Positions 27,016 to 36,111 of a stretch of 64,000 bases of DNA are shown here, piece after piece (the stretch's first letter is position 1; every line of letters starts with the position of its first letter). The stretch is from Enterocola sp045611845 (lineage in GTDB: Bacteria; Bacteroidota; Bacteroidia; Bacteroidales; Paludibacteraceae): the NCBI GenBank assembly GCA_045611845.1, contig JAZKXZ010000013.1:24944-88943 (forward strand). The letters are read 5' to 3'. Made by a program: the position numbers and the translations under genes. The notes below the pieces were generated by a model, which was not told where the DNA came from, did no database searches, and saw only the letters and a list, made by a program, of their open reading frames with translations.

Positions 27016-27980
27016 TATTCAAATATTTTTAGAAGCTCGTCTAGGTTTGGAGTAAGGATAATCTCTATACGGCGGTTTGCTTTGCGTGCTTCTTTTGTGT
27101 CGGCTGTTTCTACAGGGCAATATTCGCCTCTACCGCTTGCACTCACTTTTGTAGGGTCGATATCTTTGTTTTCAAGTAGAATACGAACAATAGAAGTGGC
27201 ACGTTTCACACTTAAGTCCCAGTTGTCGATGATGTTGCCGTTGCCAGAAAATGGAACGTTGTCTGTGTGACCTTCCACTACAATATCCACGTCTTTTGTG
27301 GTAGCAAGCACTTTAGAAAGTTCTCTAATTGCTGTGGCACCTTTGTTGTCAACTACCCATCTGCCAGATTGGAAAAGTAGTTTTTCGTCCATAGACACAT
27401 ATACTTTACCACCTTTTTCGCTCACTTTTAGTCCGTCTGCCTCAAATGGAGCTAGGGCTTTCATTACTTTGTCTTTAAGTGAGTTTAGATACTGGTCGCG
27501 CTCTTCTAGAAGTTTTGTTAGTTCGGTAATTTTTGCGTTTCTTTCTTCAAGCTCTGCTTGTTTTTCTTTAAGAGCACGTTCTGCTTTAAATAGGGCGTCT
27601 TCGCGTTGAATAAGTTCAGTTTGTAATGTCTGAATTTCTTCTAGCATATTTTGGATTTCTTTTTTAGAAGAAGCGCCTTTAAGTTTGTCAAGAAGATTTG
27701 CGTTTTGCTCTTGCATTCTGTTGCAATCTTCTACCACACGTTGAAGCTCACGAGAAAGTCTTGTAGTATCTTCTTCAATAGTTTCTTTTTCTTTGCTTAG
27801 TTTGGCTATTTGTGCCTCTAAATCTGATATTTTAGCATTTGCTTTGTTAAGTTCTTTATCGCACTCTTTTGCTTGCTCATAAAGTTTAGCTTCGCTATCT
27901 AAAATTTCATTATATTTTGCTTGTGTTACACAAGATGCGGCTAATATGCCTGCGCAGAATAAATAAATTAATTTTTTCAT
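27015..27980 (-). CDS. OmpA-family peptidoglycan-binding lipoprotein
   Basis: 321 residues from the ATG at 27980; a longer frame to 28037 adds residues unlike a signal peptide and runs across the promoter. The signal peptide ends AASC. A long coiled coil (about 25-170, Glu/Lys/Leu-rich) precedes an OmpA C-terminal domain with VEGHTDNVPFSG, NWDLSVKRATSIVR and ARKANRRIEI, which binds peptidoglycan. It likely tethers the outer membrane to the wall. It is the first gene of a run of about 15 minus-strand genes and has a good promoter upstream. Confidence 0.93.
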   Translation of the reverse strand: MKKLIYLFCAGILAASCVTQAKYNEILDSEAKLYEQAKECDKELNKANAKISDLEAQIAKLSKEKETIEEDTTRLSRELQRVVEDCNRMQEQNANLLDKLKGASSKKEIQNMLEEIQTLQTELIQREDALFKAERALKEKQAELEERNAKITELTKLLEERDQYLNSLKDKVMKALAPFEADGLKVSEKGGKVYVSMDEKLLFQSGRWVVDNKGATAIRELSKVLATTKDVDIVVEGHTDNVPFSGNGNIIDNWDLSVKRATSIVRILLENKDIDPTKVSASGRGEYCPVETADTKEARKANRRIEIILTPNLDELLKIFE

Positions 27981-28006
27981 TTTATAAATATCTTTTTTAC
28001 CACTTA

Positions 28007-28038
28007 CAAAGTTAGTAAAATAGTCTAAAAATATCAAT
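28007..28038 (-). promoter_or_regulatory. Promoter for the ompA-to-maf operon
   Basis: On minus the -7 box is TAACTTTG (28007-28014) and a -33-like ATTG (28035-28038) sits exactly 20 bp upstream. The implied leader is about 20 bases. Confidence 0.7.
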
Positions 28039-28079
28039 TATTATATGTGCTAATTTATGTTATTTAAGAATTTATTATG

Positions 28080-28087
28080 TATTTTTG
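28080..28087 (+). promoter_or_regulatory. Promoter -7 box for dxs
   Basis: TATTTTTG matches TAnnTTTG and lies 17 bases before the ATG at 28105. Its position argues against the earlier in-frame start at 28057. It is divergent from the ompA promoter. Confidence 0.6.
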
Positions 28088-28104
28088 TACTCAAATGTAA
28101 ATTT

Positions 28105-29991
28105 ATGGCAGATAAATATCCAATATTATCCACTATTAATTACCCTTCAGACTTAAGAAAGCTAGATAAAAAGCTTCTTAAGCCTTTGTGTCAGGAACTT
28201 AGAACTTTTATTGTAGAAGAGCTTGCAAACAATCCTGGTCACTTGGCATCTAGTCTTGGAGTGGTAGAACTCACTGTGGCATTACATTACGTTTTTGATA
28301 CTCCAGAAGACCGCATCGTGTGGGATGTGGGTCACCAAGCATACGGACACAAAATTTTAACAGGCAGACGCGAAAGATTTTCTACAAACAGAAAATTTAA
28401 AGGTCTTTCTGGTTTCCCTTCTCCAAAAGAAAGTGAATACGACGCCTTTGTGGCAGGTCATGCTTCAAACTCTATTTCTGCTGCACTTGGCATGGCAATA
28501 GGTAGCGAAAAGTTAGACGCGGGCAGAAAAGTGGTGGCAGTAATTGGCGACGGTTCTATGACTGGTGGTCTTGCTTTCGAAGGCTTAAACAACGCTTGCG
28601 TAAACCCAAACAACCTACTTGTTATCCTCAACGATAACAATATGGCCATAGACAATGCAGTGGGTGGCCTTAGCGATTATCTTACAGAGATTACTTCTTC
28701 GGCTTTTTACAATAAATGGCGTTTTAGAGTATATCATTTCCTTAAAAAGGTAGGGCTAATGAAAACCTCTACTCGCAACCGTATGGTAAGGGTAGGAAAT
28801 CACCTTAAAACAGCCCTTATTGGTAGTAGTTCAAATATTTTCGAAGGCCTAAATATTAGATATTTTGGTCAGCTTGATGGTCATAATATCGACCAACTTG
28901 TAAAGGTGCTTACCGATATTAAAAACTTCGAAGGTCCTCGCGTGCTTCACATTAAAACCGTGAAGGGCAAGGGCTATGCTCCTGCAGAAAACTCGGCAAC
29001 TATTTGGCACGCACCAGGCATTTTCAACGCAGAAACAGGCGAGAGAATCGAGAGCAAGGGTAATGGTGCTTCGCTTTATCAAGACGTATTCGGTGAAACA
29101 CTTCTAGACATTGCAAAAGAAAATGAAAAAATAGTAGGCGTTACGCCAGCCATGCCAACAGGATGTTCTATGAACATTATGATGCGCGAAATGCCAGACA
29201 GAGTATTCGACGTGGGCATTGCAGAAGCACACGCTGTAACTTTCTCGGCAGGTATGGCAAAAGAAGGTCTAATGCCTTTCTGTAATATCTATTCTTCGTT
29301 TATGCAACGTGCCTACGACCAAATTATTCACGATGTGGCTCTGCAAAACCTTAATATGGTGCTTTGCCTTGATAGAGCAGGTCTTGTGGGTGCAGATGGT
29401 CCTACACACCACGGTGCATTCGATATTTCATACCTAAGATGTATTCCAAACCTTACTATAGCCTCTCCACTCAACGAAATGGAACTTAGAAACCTAATGT
29501 ACACAGCTCAACTCTTTGGCAAAGGTACATTTGTGATACGTTATCCTCGTGGCGGTGGCGAAGGTGTAGAATGGAAAGGCACTCCTATGACAGAGATACC
29601 AGTAGGCAAGGGTGTAGAACTTAAAAAGGGTAACAAGGTAGCAGTGTTAAGTGTTGGTCCTATCGGAAATACTGTTATGAAAGCAGTGGAAAGCCTAGGT
29701 GCAGACGCTGACGCAGTGGGTGTTTATGATATGCGCTTTATCAAACCTCTTGATACCGCACTTCTTGACGACGTGTTTAAAAACTACAAATCAATAGTTA
29801 CTGTAGAAGACGGTGCGCTTAAAGGTGGCTTTGGTTCTGCGGTGCTTGAATATATGGCAGATAGTGGCTGTTCTCTGCCTGTGAAACGTATTGGTATTCC
29901 AGACAACTTCGTGGAACATGGCACCCCAGCTGAACTATATAATATGTTGGGCATGGATGCGGAGGGAATTGCTAAACAACTTGTTAAATAA
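28105..29991 (+). CDS. dxs: 1-deoxy-D-xylulose-5-phosphate synthase
   Basis: 628 residues from the ATG at 28105, chosen because the promoter lies inside the longer frame. Thiamine diphosphate motif GDGSMTGGLAFEGLNN begins near 148, GHQAYGHKIL carries conserved histidines, and the transketolase central and C-terminal domains follow (DGPTHHGAFD, VEDGALKGGFGSAV). It condenses pyruvate and glyceraldehyde-3-phosphate, feeding both isoprenoid (MEP) and pyridoxal phosphate synthesis, the latter also served by pdxA in this window. An inverted-repeat element follows the stop. Confidence 0.97.
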   Translation: MADKYPILSTINYPSDLRKLDKKLLKPLCQELRTFIVEELANNPGHLASSLGVVELTVALHYVFDTPEDRIVWDVGHQAYGHKILTGRRERFSTNRKFKGLSGFPSPKESEYDAFVAGHASNSISAALGMAIGSEKLDAGRKVVAVIGDGSMTGGLAFEGLNNACVNPNNLLVILNDNNMAIDNAVGGLSDYLTEITSSAFYNKWRFRVYHFLKKVGLMKTSTRNRMVRVGNHLKTALIGSSSNIFEGLNIRYFGQLDGHNIDQLVKVLTDIKNFEGPRVLHIKTVKGKGYAPAENSATIWHAPGIFNAETGERIESKGNGASLYQDVFGETLLDIAKENEKIVGVTPAMPTGCSMNIMMREMPDRVFDVGIAEAHAVTFSAGMAKEGLMPFCNIYSSFMQRAYDQIIHDVALQNLNMVLCLDRAGLVGADGPTHHGAFDISYLRCIPNLTIASPLNEMELRNLMYTAQLFGKGTFVIRYPRGGGEGVEWKGTPMTEIPVGKGVELKKGNKVAVLSVGPIGNTVMKAVESLGADADAVGVYDMRFIKPLDTALLDDVFKNYKSIVTVEDGALKGGFGSAVLEYMADSGCSLPVKRIGIPDNFVEHGTPAELYNMLGMDAEGIAKQLVK

Positions 29992-29994
29992 TCT

Positions 29995-30157
29995 GTATTG
30001 TACCTAAAAATACAGAGTAGAGCTCTTCACGGGATTTTACTTATGATTAACTACAAAAGCTAAACTCGCTCTGCTCAGACAACGCTTTTGCTTAACGTTA
30101 ATCATTTCATAAAATCTATTTCCGCTCATCGCTATATCTTATTTTTAGGTACAATAC
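29995..30157. repeat. 163-bp imperfect inverted-repeat element between dxs and ttcA-like gene
   Basis: Outer arms 29995-30012 and 30140-30157 are an 18-bp perfect inverted repeat. Inner matching segments are 30033-30039 with 30110-30116, 30043-30051 with 30097-30105, and 30054-30060 with 30084-30090. The rest of the arms has diverged. No ORF, no T-run after the right arm and no clear target duplication are visible. It could be a miniature mobile element relic or a structured RNA. Confidence 0.75.
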
Positions 30158-30190
30158 GATGTAAATATTAGGGAGCACGCAAGATTAACA

Positions 30191-30919
30191 ATGGAAAAAA
30201 TACTATACAAAATAGGGAAAAAATTTCGCAAGGCGATGAAGGAGTATGGTCTTATCGACGATGGCGATAAGGTCCTAATCGGCCTTTCGGGCGGAAAAGA
30301 CTCACTTGCACTTGTGGAGTTTCTCGCAGAGCGTGCAAAGGTCTTCAAACCTCGTTTTTCTGTGGTTGCTGCCCATGTGAGTATGGAAAATATTCCATAT
30401 CAAGCCGATATCGAATACCTTAAAAACTATTGCGAGGGATTCGGCGTGCCTTTTTACCATGTTACCACAAGTTTCAATCCCGATACCGACAAACGCAAAG
30501 CACCATGCTTCCTATGTTCTTGGAATCGCAGAAAGAAACTTTTCGACCTTGCAAAAGAGCTTGGATGCACAAAAATAGCACTAGGTCATCACCAAGACGA
30601 CATACTCTCTACTTTGCTAATGAACCTTACCTTTCAAGGTGCATTTGCAACTATGCCTCCAAGGCTTTATATGAATAAAGTAGATGTGGATATTATTCGT
30701 CCACTTTGCCTTGTACCAGAGGCAGACCTTGTGGAATATGCCCAGCTGAGAGAGTTTAAAAAACAAATAAAAAATTGCCCTTACGAACAAGATTCTTTCC
30801 GTCACGACATGAAGGAAGTAATGGCATTACTAGAAAAAATGAATCCTGAAGCACGTCACAGTCTTTGGGGCTCAATGACAAATATACAAACCGAATATTT
30901 ACCAAAAATAATAAAATGA
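30191..30919 (+). CDS. PP-loop tRNA-thiolation family protein (TtcA-like)
   Basis: 242 residues. The PP-loop SGGKDS is at 33-38, and PCFLCSW gives a CxxC pair, as in TtcA, which places 2-thiocytidine at position 32 of tRNA using a 4Fe-4S cluster. A GHHQDDILSTLLMNL segment is also family-typical. Related PP-loop enzymes modify other positions, so the exact target is uncertain. Its stop overlaps the SufT-like gene by ATGA, which links it with Fe-S metabolism. Confidence 0.85.
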   Translation: MEKILYKIGKKFRKAMKEYGLIDDGDKVLIGLSGGKDSLALVEFLAERAKVFKPRFSVVAAHVSMENIPYQADIEYLKNYCEGFGVPFYHVTTSFNPDTDKRKAPCFLCSWNRRKKLFDLAKELGCTKIALGHHQDDILSTLLMNLTFQGAFATMPPRLYMNKVDVDIIRPLCLVPEADLVEYAQLREFKKQIKNCPYEQDSFRHDMKEVMALLEKMNPEARHSLWGSMTNIQTEYLPKIIK

Positions 30920-31230
30920 GTGAGTTTTTGACATTAGAAGAAAACATCGTTAAGATGCTTAAAACAGTATTCGACCCAGAAATAGCTGTTAATATATACG
31001 ACTTAGGTCTTATCTACAAAATAGACGTAAATGAAAACAACGACGTTCACATAGACATGACCCTAACTGCGCCTTCTTGCCCAATGGCAGACTTCATACT
31101 AGAAGACGTAAAACAAAAAGTAGAATCAATCGAAGGCATTGGCAAAGTAGAAATCGAACTTGTCTTCGAACCTGTCTGGGACCGCGACATGATGTCTGAA
31201 GAAGCCAAACTCGAACTAGGATTCCTATAA
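30916..31230 (+). CDS. MIP18/SufT-like iron-sulfur assembly protein (DUF59)
   Basis: 104 residues from the ATG at 30916, which overlaps the TtcA-like stop; a longer frame from 30865 would lie inside that gene. The DUF59 core TVFDPEIAVNIYDLGLIYKI and TLTAPSCPMADFI carries the conserved cysteine. These proteins help mature Fe-S proteins. Pairing with a TtcA-like enzyme, itself an Fe-S protein, is a sensible neighbourhood. A strong hairpin follows. Confidence 0.9.
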   Translation: MSEFLTLEENIVKMLKTVFDPEIAVNIYDLGLIYKIDVNENNDVHIDMTLTAPSCPMADFILEDVKQKVESIEGIGKVEIELVFEPVWDRDMMSEEAKLELGFL

Positions 31231-31248
31231 AATTACAATATAAGATAT

Positions 31249-31294
31249 AAATAATTCAGGGTTGCCACTTTAACGTAGCAACCCTGAATTATTT
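31249..31294. terminator. Bidirectional terminator between SufT-like gene and panB
   Basis: A perfect 17-bp stem (31249-31265 with 31278-31294) has A/T-rich ends on both sides, so it can end transcription from both convergent genes. Confidence 0.88.
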
Positions 31295-31306
31295 TAAATG
31301 ATTTTT

Positions 31307-32128
31307 TTAATATTGTTCCTTCTCTGAAGGGAAGTCTTGCGATTTTACGTCGTCGATGTAGTTTTGAACTGCTTCGGTGATAACGGTGTTTAGGTCGGCA
31401 TAGCGGCGAAGGAATCTTGGAGAGAAACCTTTGGTGATGCCAAGCATATCTTGCATTACAAGCACTTGACCGTCTACGCCACCACCAGCGCCAATACCGA
31501 TGATAGGAATTTGCACAGATTGTGCCACGCGAGTAGCAAGTGCAGCAGGGATTTTTTCAAGCACGATAGCAAAACAACCAGCTTCTTCAAGAAGTTTAGC
31601 ATCTTCGATAAGTTTGTTTGCTTCTTCTTCCTCTTTTGCACGCACTGCGTATGTGCCATATTTGTTGATAGATTGTGGCATTAAACCTAAGTGACCCATA
31701 ACAGGAATACCCGCAGAGATAATGCGTTTGATAGAATCGATTACTTCTTCGCCTCCTTCCATTTTAATACAATCCACACCAGTTTCTTTCATTATGCGGA
31801 TAGCAGAATTTAGAGCTTCAAGTGAGTTGCCTTGATATGTACCGAAAGGCATGTCGCATACTACTAATGCGCGTTTTGCAGCTTTCATTACACCTTTGGC
31901 AAGGAAAATCATTTCGTCTAGAGTAATAGGAAGGGTGGTAGTGTTACCACATATAACGTTAGATGCAGAGTCGCCAATTAAAAGTACATCTACACCTGCG
32001 CTATCTAGAATAGTAGCCATAGAATAATCGTATGCTGTAAGCATGCTAATTTTTTCGCCACGTTCTTTCATTTCTCTAAGGCGATGTGTAGTAACTTTAC
32101 GTTGGTCTTCAATCTTGTGTACAGACAT
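31307..32128 (-). CDS. panB: 3-methyl-2-oxobutanoate hydroxymethyltransferase
   Basis: 273 residues. Family motifs are visible: SMLTAYDYSMA, VLLIGDSASNVICG, MPFGTYQ, GHLGLMPQSI and IGIGAGGGVDGQVLV. PanB makes ketopantoate for coenzyme A; coaBC of the same pathway is at 37005-38195, in another operon. panB is monocistronic here, between a divergent promoter region and a bidirectional terminator. Confidence 0.97.
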   Translation of the reverse strand: MSVHKIEDQRKVTTHRLREMKERGEKISMLTAYDYSMATILDSAGVDVLLIGDSASNVICGNTTTLPITLDEMIFLAKGVMKAAKRALVVCDMPFGTYQGNSLEALNSAIRIMKETGVDCIKMEGGEEVIDSIKRIISAGIPVMGHLGLMPQSINKYGTYAVRAKEEEEANKLIEDAKLLEEAGCFAIVLEKIPAALATRVAQSVQIPIIGIGAGGGVDGQVLVMQDMLGITKGFSPRFLRRYADLNTVITEAVQNYIDDVKSQDFPSEKEQY

Positions 32129-32152
32129 AATTAATTAGTTTTAAATTCTGTG

Positions 32153-32160
32153 CAAAATTA
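32153..32160 (-). promoter_or_regulatory. Promoter -7 box for panB
   Basis: TAATTTTG on minus matches TAnnTTTG, 24 bases before the ATG. Confidence 0.55.
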
Positions 32161-32204
32161 CTAAATTTATTTACAAACCATTATACTAATTCGTATTTTT
32201 TATA

Positions 32205-32212
32205 TAAATTTG
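32205..32212 (+). promoter_or_regulatory. Promoter -7 box for the acidic-protein/lpxL operon
   Basis: TAAATTTG matches TAnnTTTG, 39 bases before the ATG at 32252. Confidence 0.6.
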
Positions 32213-32251
32213 CATCTATATACACGCGAAAATAATTAAATAATATAATAT

Positions 32252-32569
32252 ATGACAGACATTAAATGTTTAGAATATGATGACGAAGCAGCTATCATAT
32301 TCATTCAAAAGAAACTTCCAAAAGAATTAAACATCTCTGATGATGAAATTCAATACGTTCTAGACGTAATTTACGACTTCTATGAGTCTAAAGGCTTCTT
32401 AAACGAAGACACAGACGAGGAAGTAGAAATCGTAGAAGAAGAACTACTTCACTACATCCTTAAAGCAGTGAAAAAAGACGAAATGGATGTAGAAAAACTA
32501 ACAGAAGAAAATGTTCAGCTTATTCTTGATGCTGAGTTTGAATATTCTGAGTCATTAGGTGTTTATTAA
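32252..32569 (+). CDS. Small acidic conserved protein
   Basis: 105 residues, rich in Glu and Asp, predicted mostly helical, with no signal peptide or membrane segment. Segments include LPKELNISDDEIQYVLDVIY and AEFEYSESLGVY. I recognise it only as a type of short hypothetical protein found in Bacteroidales. It has its own -7 box and is followed after 12 bp by the acyltransferase gene, so the two are probably co-transcribed. Confidence 0.75.
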   Translation: MTDIKCLEYDDEAAIIFIQKKLPKELNISDDEIQYVLDVIYDFYESKGFLNEDTDEEVEIVEEELLHYILKAVKKDEMDVEKLTEENVQLILDAEFEYSESLGVY

Positions 32570-32581
32570 TAAGAAAATAAT

Positions 32582-33451
32582 ATGTGGTTTCTAAAATTTT
32601 TATCTCGCAGATCTTACAAAACTTTGTATGTGCTTTCTTCTGTTTTGTATTATCTAGCCTATTATGTGGTTAAATATAGAAGGGAAGTTGTAAGGAAGAA
32701 TTTAACCAATTCATTCCCAGAAAAAACTGCAGATGAGATTAAGAAATTAGAAAAAGCATTTTATCGTCAGTTCTGCGACCAAATAGTAGAGATTGTTAAG
32801 CAAGTGACCATCACAAACGAAGAGATGGCATCACATATATATGTGGAAAATATTGAACTTGTAGAAAAACTTCGTTCAGAAAATCGTTCTATAGTTTATT
32901 TCTTGGCACATATAGGATGCTGGGAATATGTGGCATATTTCTCTGAGGCTACCAAAACAGATTCTCTATATATTGGCTATAAAAAATTGACAAATGAGAC
33001 CTTTGATAAATTAATGTACAATTTAAGGTCTAAATTTGGTGGTCACCCTGTGCAAGATACCAAACTACTTCGCACATTGGCGCAATTTAAAAAAGAAGGC
33101 AAACGAGCCGAACTTGGTTTCCTTGCAGACCAATCTCCTATGCCTGACGCACTTAATTATTGGACTTCATTCCTAAACCAAAATACAGCAATGATAGATA
33201 GTATAGAAAGAATTGCTAGAAAGTTAGACTATGCTGTTTGTTATTTCGATGTTACAAGAGAGTCTAGGGGTGTGTATAAAATAAAAGTGAAACTAATAAC
33301 CGACGATATTCAATCCACTCCACAATATTACGTTACAGAACAATATACTAGATTGTTAGAGGAGACTATAAAGAAACAACCAGAATGTTATTTATGGTCG
33401 CATAATCGATGGAAATATACTCCAGAAGATTCAAAAAAATGTCATCAATGA
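32582..33451 (+). CDS. Lipid A acyltransferase (LpxL/HtrB-like)
   Basis: 289 residues. An N-terminal membrane anchor (about 13-30) is followed by the LpxL-type active site H-x4-E at His110-Glu115 in AHIGCWEYV, and a downstream LGFLADQSPMP segment. These enzymes add secondary acyl chains to lipid A at the inner membrane. Which chain is added cannot be told. Its stop overlaps the ATG of the glycosyltransferase (ATGA). Confidence 0.9.
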   Translation: MWFLKFLSRRSYKTLYVLSSVLYYLAYYVVKYRREVVRKNLTNSFPEKTADEIKKLEKAFYRQFCDQIVEIVKQVTITNEEMASHIYVENIELVEKLRSENRSIVYFLAHIGCWEYVAYFSEATKTDSLYIGYKKLTNETFDKLMYNLRSKFGGHPVQDTKLLRTLAQFKKEGKRAELGFLADQSPMPDALNYWTSFLNQNTAMIDSIERIARKLDYAVCYFDVTRESRGVYKIKVKLITDDIQSTPQYYVTEQYTRLLEETIKKQPECYLWSHNRWKYTPEDSKKCHQ

Positions 33452-34485
33452 AAAAGGTTAGTGTAATTATATTAAATTATAACGGTCAGAAACATTTAGA
33501 GACATATTTACCTTCTGTAATTAAAAATACTCCTTTACACCTTGCTGATATAATAGTGGCAGACAATGCCTCTACAGACAACTCTGTTAGTTGGTTAAAG
33601 GAAACATACTCAGCCATTAAGGTTATAGAATTACACAGTAACTATGGTTTCGCTGAAGGGTATAATATTAGTATAGGTAGGGTAGATACACCATACGTGA
33701 TTCTTCTAAATTCGGATGTTGAGGTTACTCCAAACTGGATTCAACCTATGCTAAACTACATGGAAGAACATCAAAATGTAATAGCTGTACAGCCAAAAAT
33801 ACTTCAATATAAAGATAAAACCAAGTTTGAATACGCAGGTGGTGCAGGTGGATTTTTAGACAAATTTGGTTATCCATTTTGCCGAGGCAGAATATTTACT
33901 TCAATAGAAGAAGATAAAGGTCAATACAACGATATACGACAAATCTTTTGGGCATCAGGTGCTTGTATGATGGTGCGTCGTGTAGATTTTATTGATTATG
34001 GTGGTTTAGACGAAAATTTCTTTACACATCAAGAAGAAATAGACTTCTGCTGGAGGGTAAATGCAAGAGGTAGAAAGGTATTTTATATTCCAACATCTAC
34101 AGTATATCACTTAGGAGGTGGCACACTCAATCAGTCAAATCCTAAAAAAACATATTACAACTTCAGAAATAATATGTTGATGATATACAAAAACCTAAAC
34201 ACTCCAAGACTTATTCCACTTGCTATAATAAGATTCTTCTTAGACTATCTTGCAGCACTTGTATATTTGGTTTCTCTTAAACCAAAACAAGCGTGGGCGG
34301 TGGTAAAGGCAAGATTTGCATTTTACAAATATAAAGGCAAGGTAAAGGCCCAAAGAAAAGAAAATATGATAAAAACAATCCGCTATACCATACCAAATGT
34401 AGTGTATAACGGAAGTATATTAATGGCTTATCATTTGCTTAGAAAGAAGAGATTTTCTCAACTTTCTTCGCTAAGTAAAGCCTGA
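33448..34485 (+). CDS. Family 2 glycosyltransferase
   Basis: 345 residues from the ATG at 33448, which overlaps the acyltransferase stop; an in-frame ATG nine bases earlier is also possible. GT-A motifs: VIILNYNGQKHLE, ADNASTDNS, LLNSDVEVTP, the FWASGACMMVRR acceptor region and HQEEIDFCWR. It resembles rhamnosyltransferase-like enzymes acting on surface glycans. C-terminal hydrophobic stretches suggest membrane association. Its last 28 bases overlap the end of recN on the opposite strand. Confidence 0.9.
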   Translation: MKKVSVIILNYNGQKHLETYLPSVIKNTPLHLADIIVADNASTDNSVSWLKETYSAIKVIELHSNYGFAEGYNISIGRVDTPYVILLNSDVEVTPNWIQPMLNYMEEHQNVIAVQPKILQYKDKTKFEYAGGAGGFLDKFGYPFCRGRIFTSIEEDKGQYNDIRQIFWASGACMMVRRVDFIDYGGLDENFFTHQEEIDFCWRVNARGRKVFYIPTSTVYHLGGGTLNQSNPKKTYYNFRNNMLMIYKNLNTPRLIPLAIIRFFLDYLAALVYLVSLKPKQAWAVVKARFAFYKYKGKVKAQRKENMIKTIRYTIPNVVYNGSILMAYHLLRKKRFSQLSSLSKA

Positions 34486-36107
34486 GCATTCTTAATAGCA
34501 GCATCGCTTAGTGTACTACCGCTAAGCATGCGCGCTATAGCAGTCACCCTTTCTTCTTCTGTTAGTTTAGTTACAGTAGTTTCACTCTCACCAGATTTTT
34601 CTACAAAATATTGTGTGCTAGCTTTAGCTGCTATCTGAGGTAAGTGGCTAATGGAAATAATTTGCACGTTGGCACTCATTTTCTTAAGCATTTTTGCAGT
34701 AAGGTCTGCAGCTTCTCCAGAAATACCTGTGTCTATTTCGTCGAATATTAGAGTAGGTAGGCTACTGCTTTGAGCAAGTAAATATTTTAAGCAAAGCATT
34801 ACCCTAGATATTTCACCACCAGAGGCAGTTTTGTCTATTGGCTGAGGTGATTTATTTTTATTTGAAGAGAATAATAATGCCACCTTATCTATACCAGATG
34901 TGGTAGGAGCAATGTGCGCGTCTATTTGGAATTTCACCTCGCAGTTTGGTATGCCAAGAGCAGCAAGTTGCTCAATAAGTGAATTTTCTACCTCTATAGC
35001 CTGTGCTTTTCTTCTTTTAGAAATCTTATCGGCTTCTGCTAGTAGGTCTTTGTAGATAGCATCACGCTCTTTTTTCAGTTTCTCTATTTCCTCATCAGAA
35101 TTATCAATAAGAGAGATTTTCTTTTCTAGATCTTCTCTTATTTCAATTAGTTCTGCCACAGTTTTCACTCTGTGTTTTTGGCAAAGAGAATAAATAAGAT
35201 CTCTTCTTTCTGTAAGGTATTCTAGTCTTTCAGGGTCTGAATCTACTTTTTCACCTTCGCTATAGAGTTCAGAAGCAATATCTTTTAGTTCAATAGTGCA
35301 AGAGGAAATTCTGCTCACAAGTTCTTCACAGTAAGTAGAATATCTAGACACAGAAGAAAGTGTGTTTTCTATTTGTTTTAGCATTTCTAGCACACCAGAG
35401 TCTGTAGAAAGCGCGTTTTCAGATTCTAAAAGTGCTTGTTTAATATCGTTGGCGTGTTCTAGAATAGTTAGTTCTGTTTCAATATCTGTATCTTCGCCCT
35501 CTACAAGTTTGCTCTCCTGTAGTTGATTATATTGAAACTGAAGATAATCAAGTTCTTCTTTGCCTTTTGAAAGTTCTTCTTCAAGTGTTTCTATGGTTTT
35601 AGAAATTTGAAGATGAGATTTATATAGGTTTTTATAATTGTCTAATAATTCTTGGTTTTTAGCAGTGATGTCTAGCACACCAAGTTGAAAATTATTATCT
35701 CTTAAAAGAAGATTTTCGTGTTGAGAGTGAATGTCTATAAGACCTTCTGCTAGTGTTCTTAAAATAGAAGCATTAACAGGAGTGTCGTTTATAAAAAGTC
35801 TAGATTTACCAGAGGCAGACACCTCTCTGCGTAATATACATTCTGTGCTATAATCAAGGTCGTTTTCTTCAAAAAAGTCTTTGATATCGTAGTTTGCAAT
35901 ATCAAAAACAGCCTCGATGATGCATTTTTCAGCACCTTCTTTAATGCTTTTAAGGTCGGCACGTGCGCCCAATACCAAATTTAAAGCTCCTAAAAGAATC
36001 GATTTACCGGCACCAGTTTGACCAGTGATAACAGAGAAACCAGACTCGAAGTTTAGGTCTAGTTTTTTGATAAGTACATAGTTTTCTATGTGTAAGGAAT
36101 TAAGCAT
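34458..36107 (-). CDS. recN: DNA repair protein RecN
   Basis: 549 residues, an SMC-like protein. Walker A GQTGAGKS is at 29-36, a long coiled coil spans roughly 150-370, and the C-terminal head has TASGGEISRVMLCLK and LIFDEIDTGISG. RecN acts at double-strand breaks. It is the last gene of the bamD-rpoZ-coaBC-porD-recN run. The end overlaps a convergent glycosyltransferase gene by 28 bp, leaving no room for a hairpin terminator. Confidence 0.97.
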   Translation of the reverse strand: MLNSLHIENYVLIKKLDLNFESGFSVITGQTGAGKSILLGALNLVLGARADLKSIKEGAEKCIIEAVFDIANYDIKDFFEENDLDYSTECILRREVSASGKSRLFINDTPVNASILRTLAEGLIDIHSQHENLLLRDNNFQLGVLDITAKNQELLDNYKNLYKSHLQISKTIETLEEELSKGKEELDYLQFQYNQLQESKLVEGEDTDIETELTILEHANDIKQALLESENALSTDSGVLEMLKQIENTLSSVSRYSTYCEELVSRISSCTIELKDIASELYSEGEKVDSDPERLEYLTERRDLIYSLCQKHRVKTVAELIEIREDLEKKISLIDNSDEEIEKLKKERDAIYKDLLAEADKISKRRKAQAIEVENSLIEQLAALGIPNCEVKFQIDAHIAPTTSGIDKVALLFSSNKNKSPQPIDKTASGGEISRVMLCLKYLLAQSSSLPTLIFDEIDTGISGEAADLTAKMLKKMSANVQIISISHLPQIAAKASTQYFVEKSGESETTVTKLTEEERVTAIARMLSGSTLSDAAIKNAQALLSEES

Positions 36108-36111
36108 AAAA

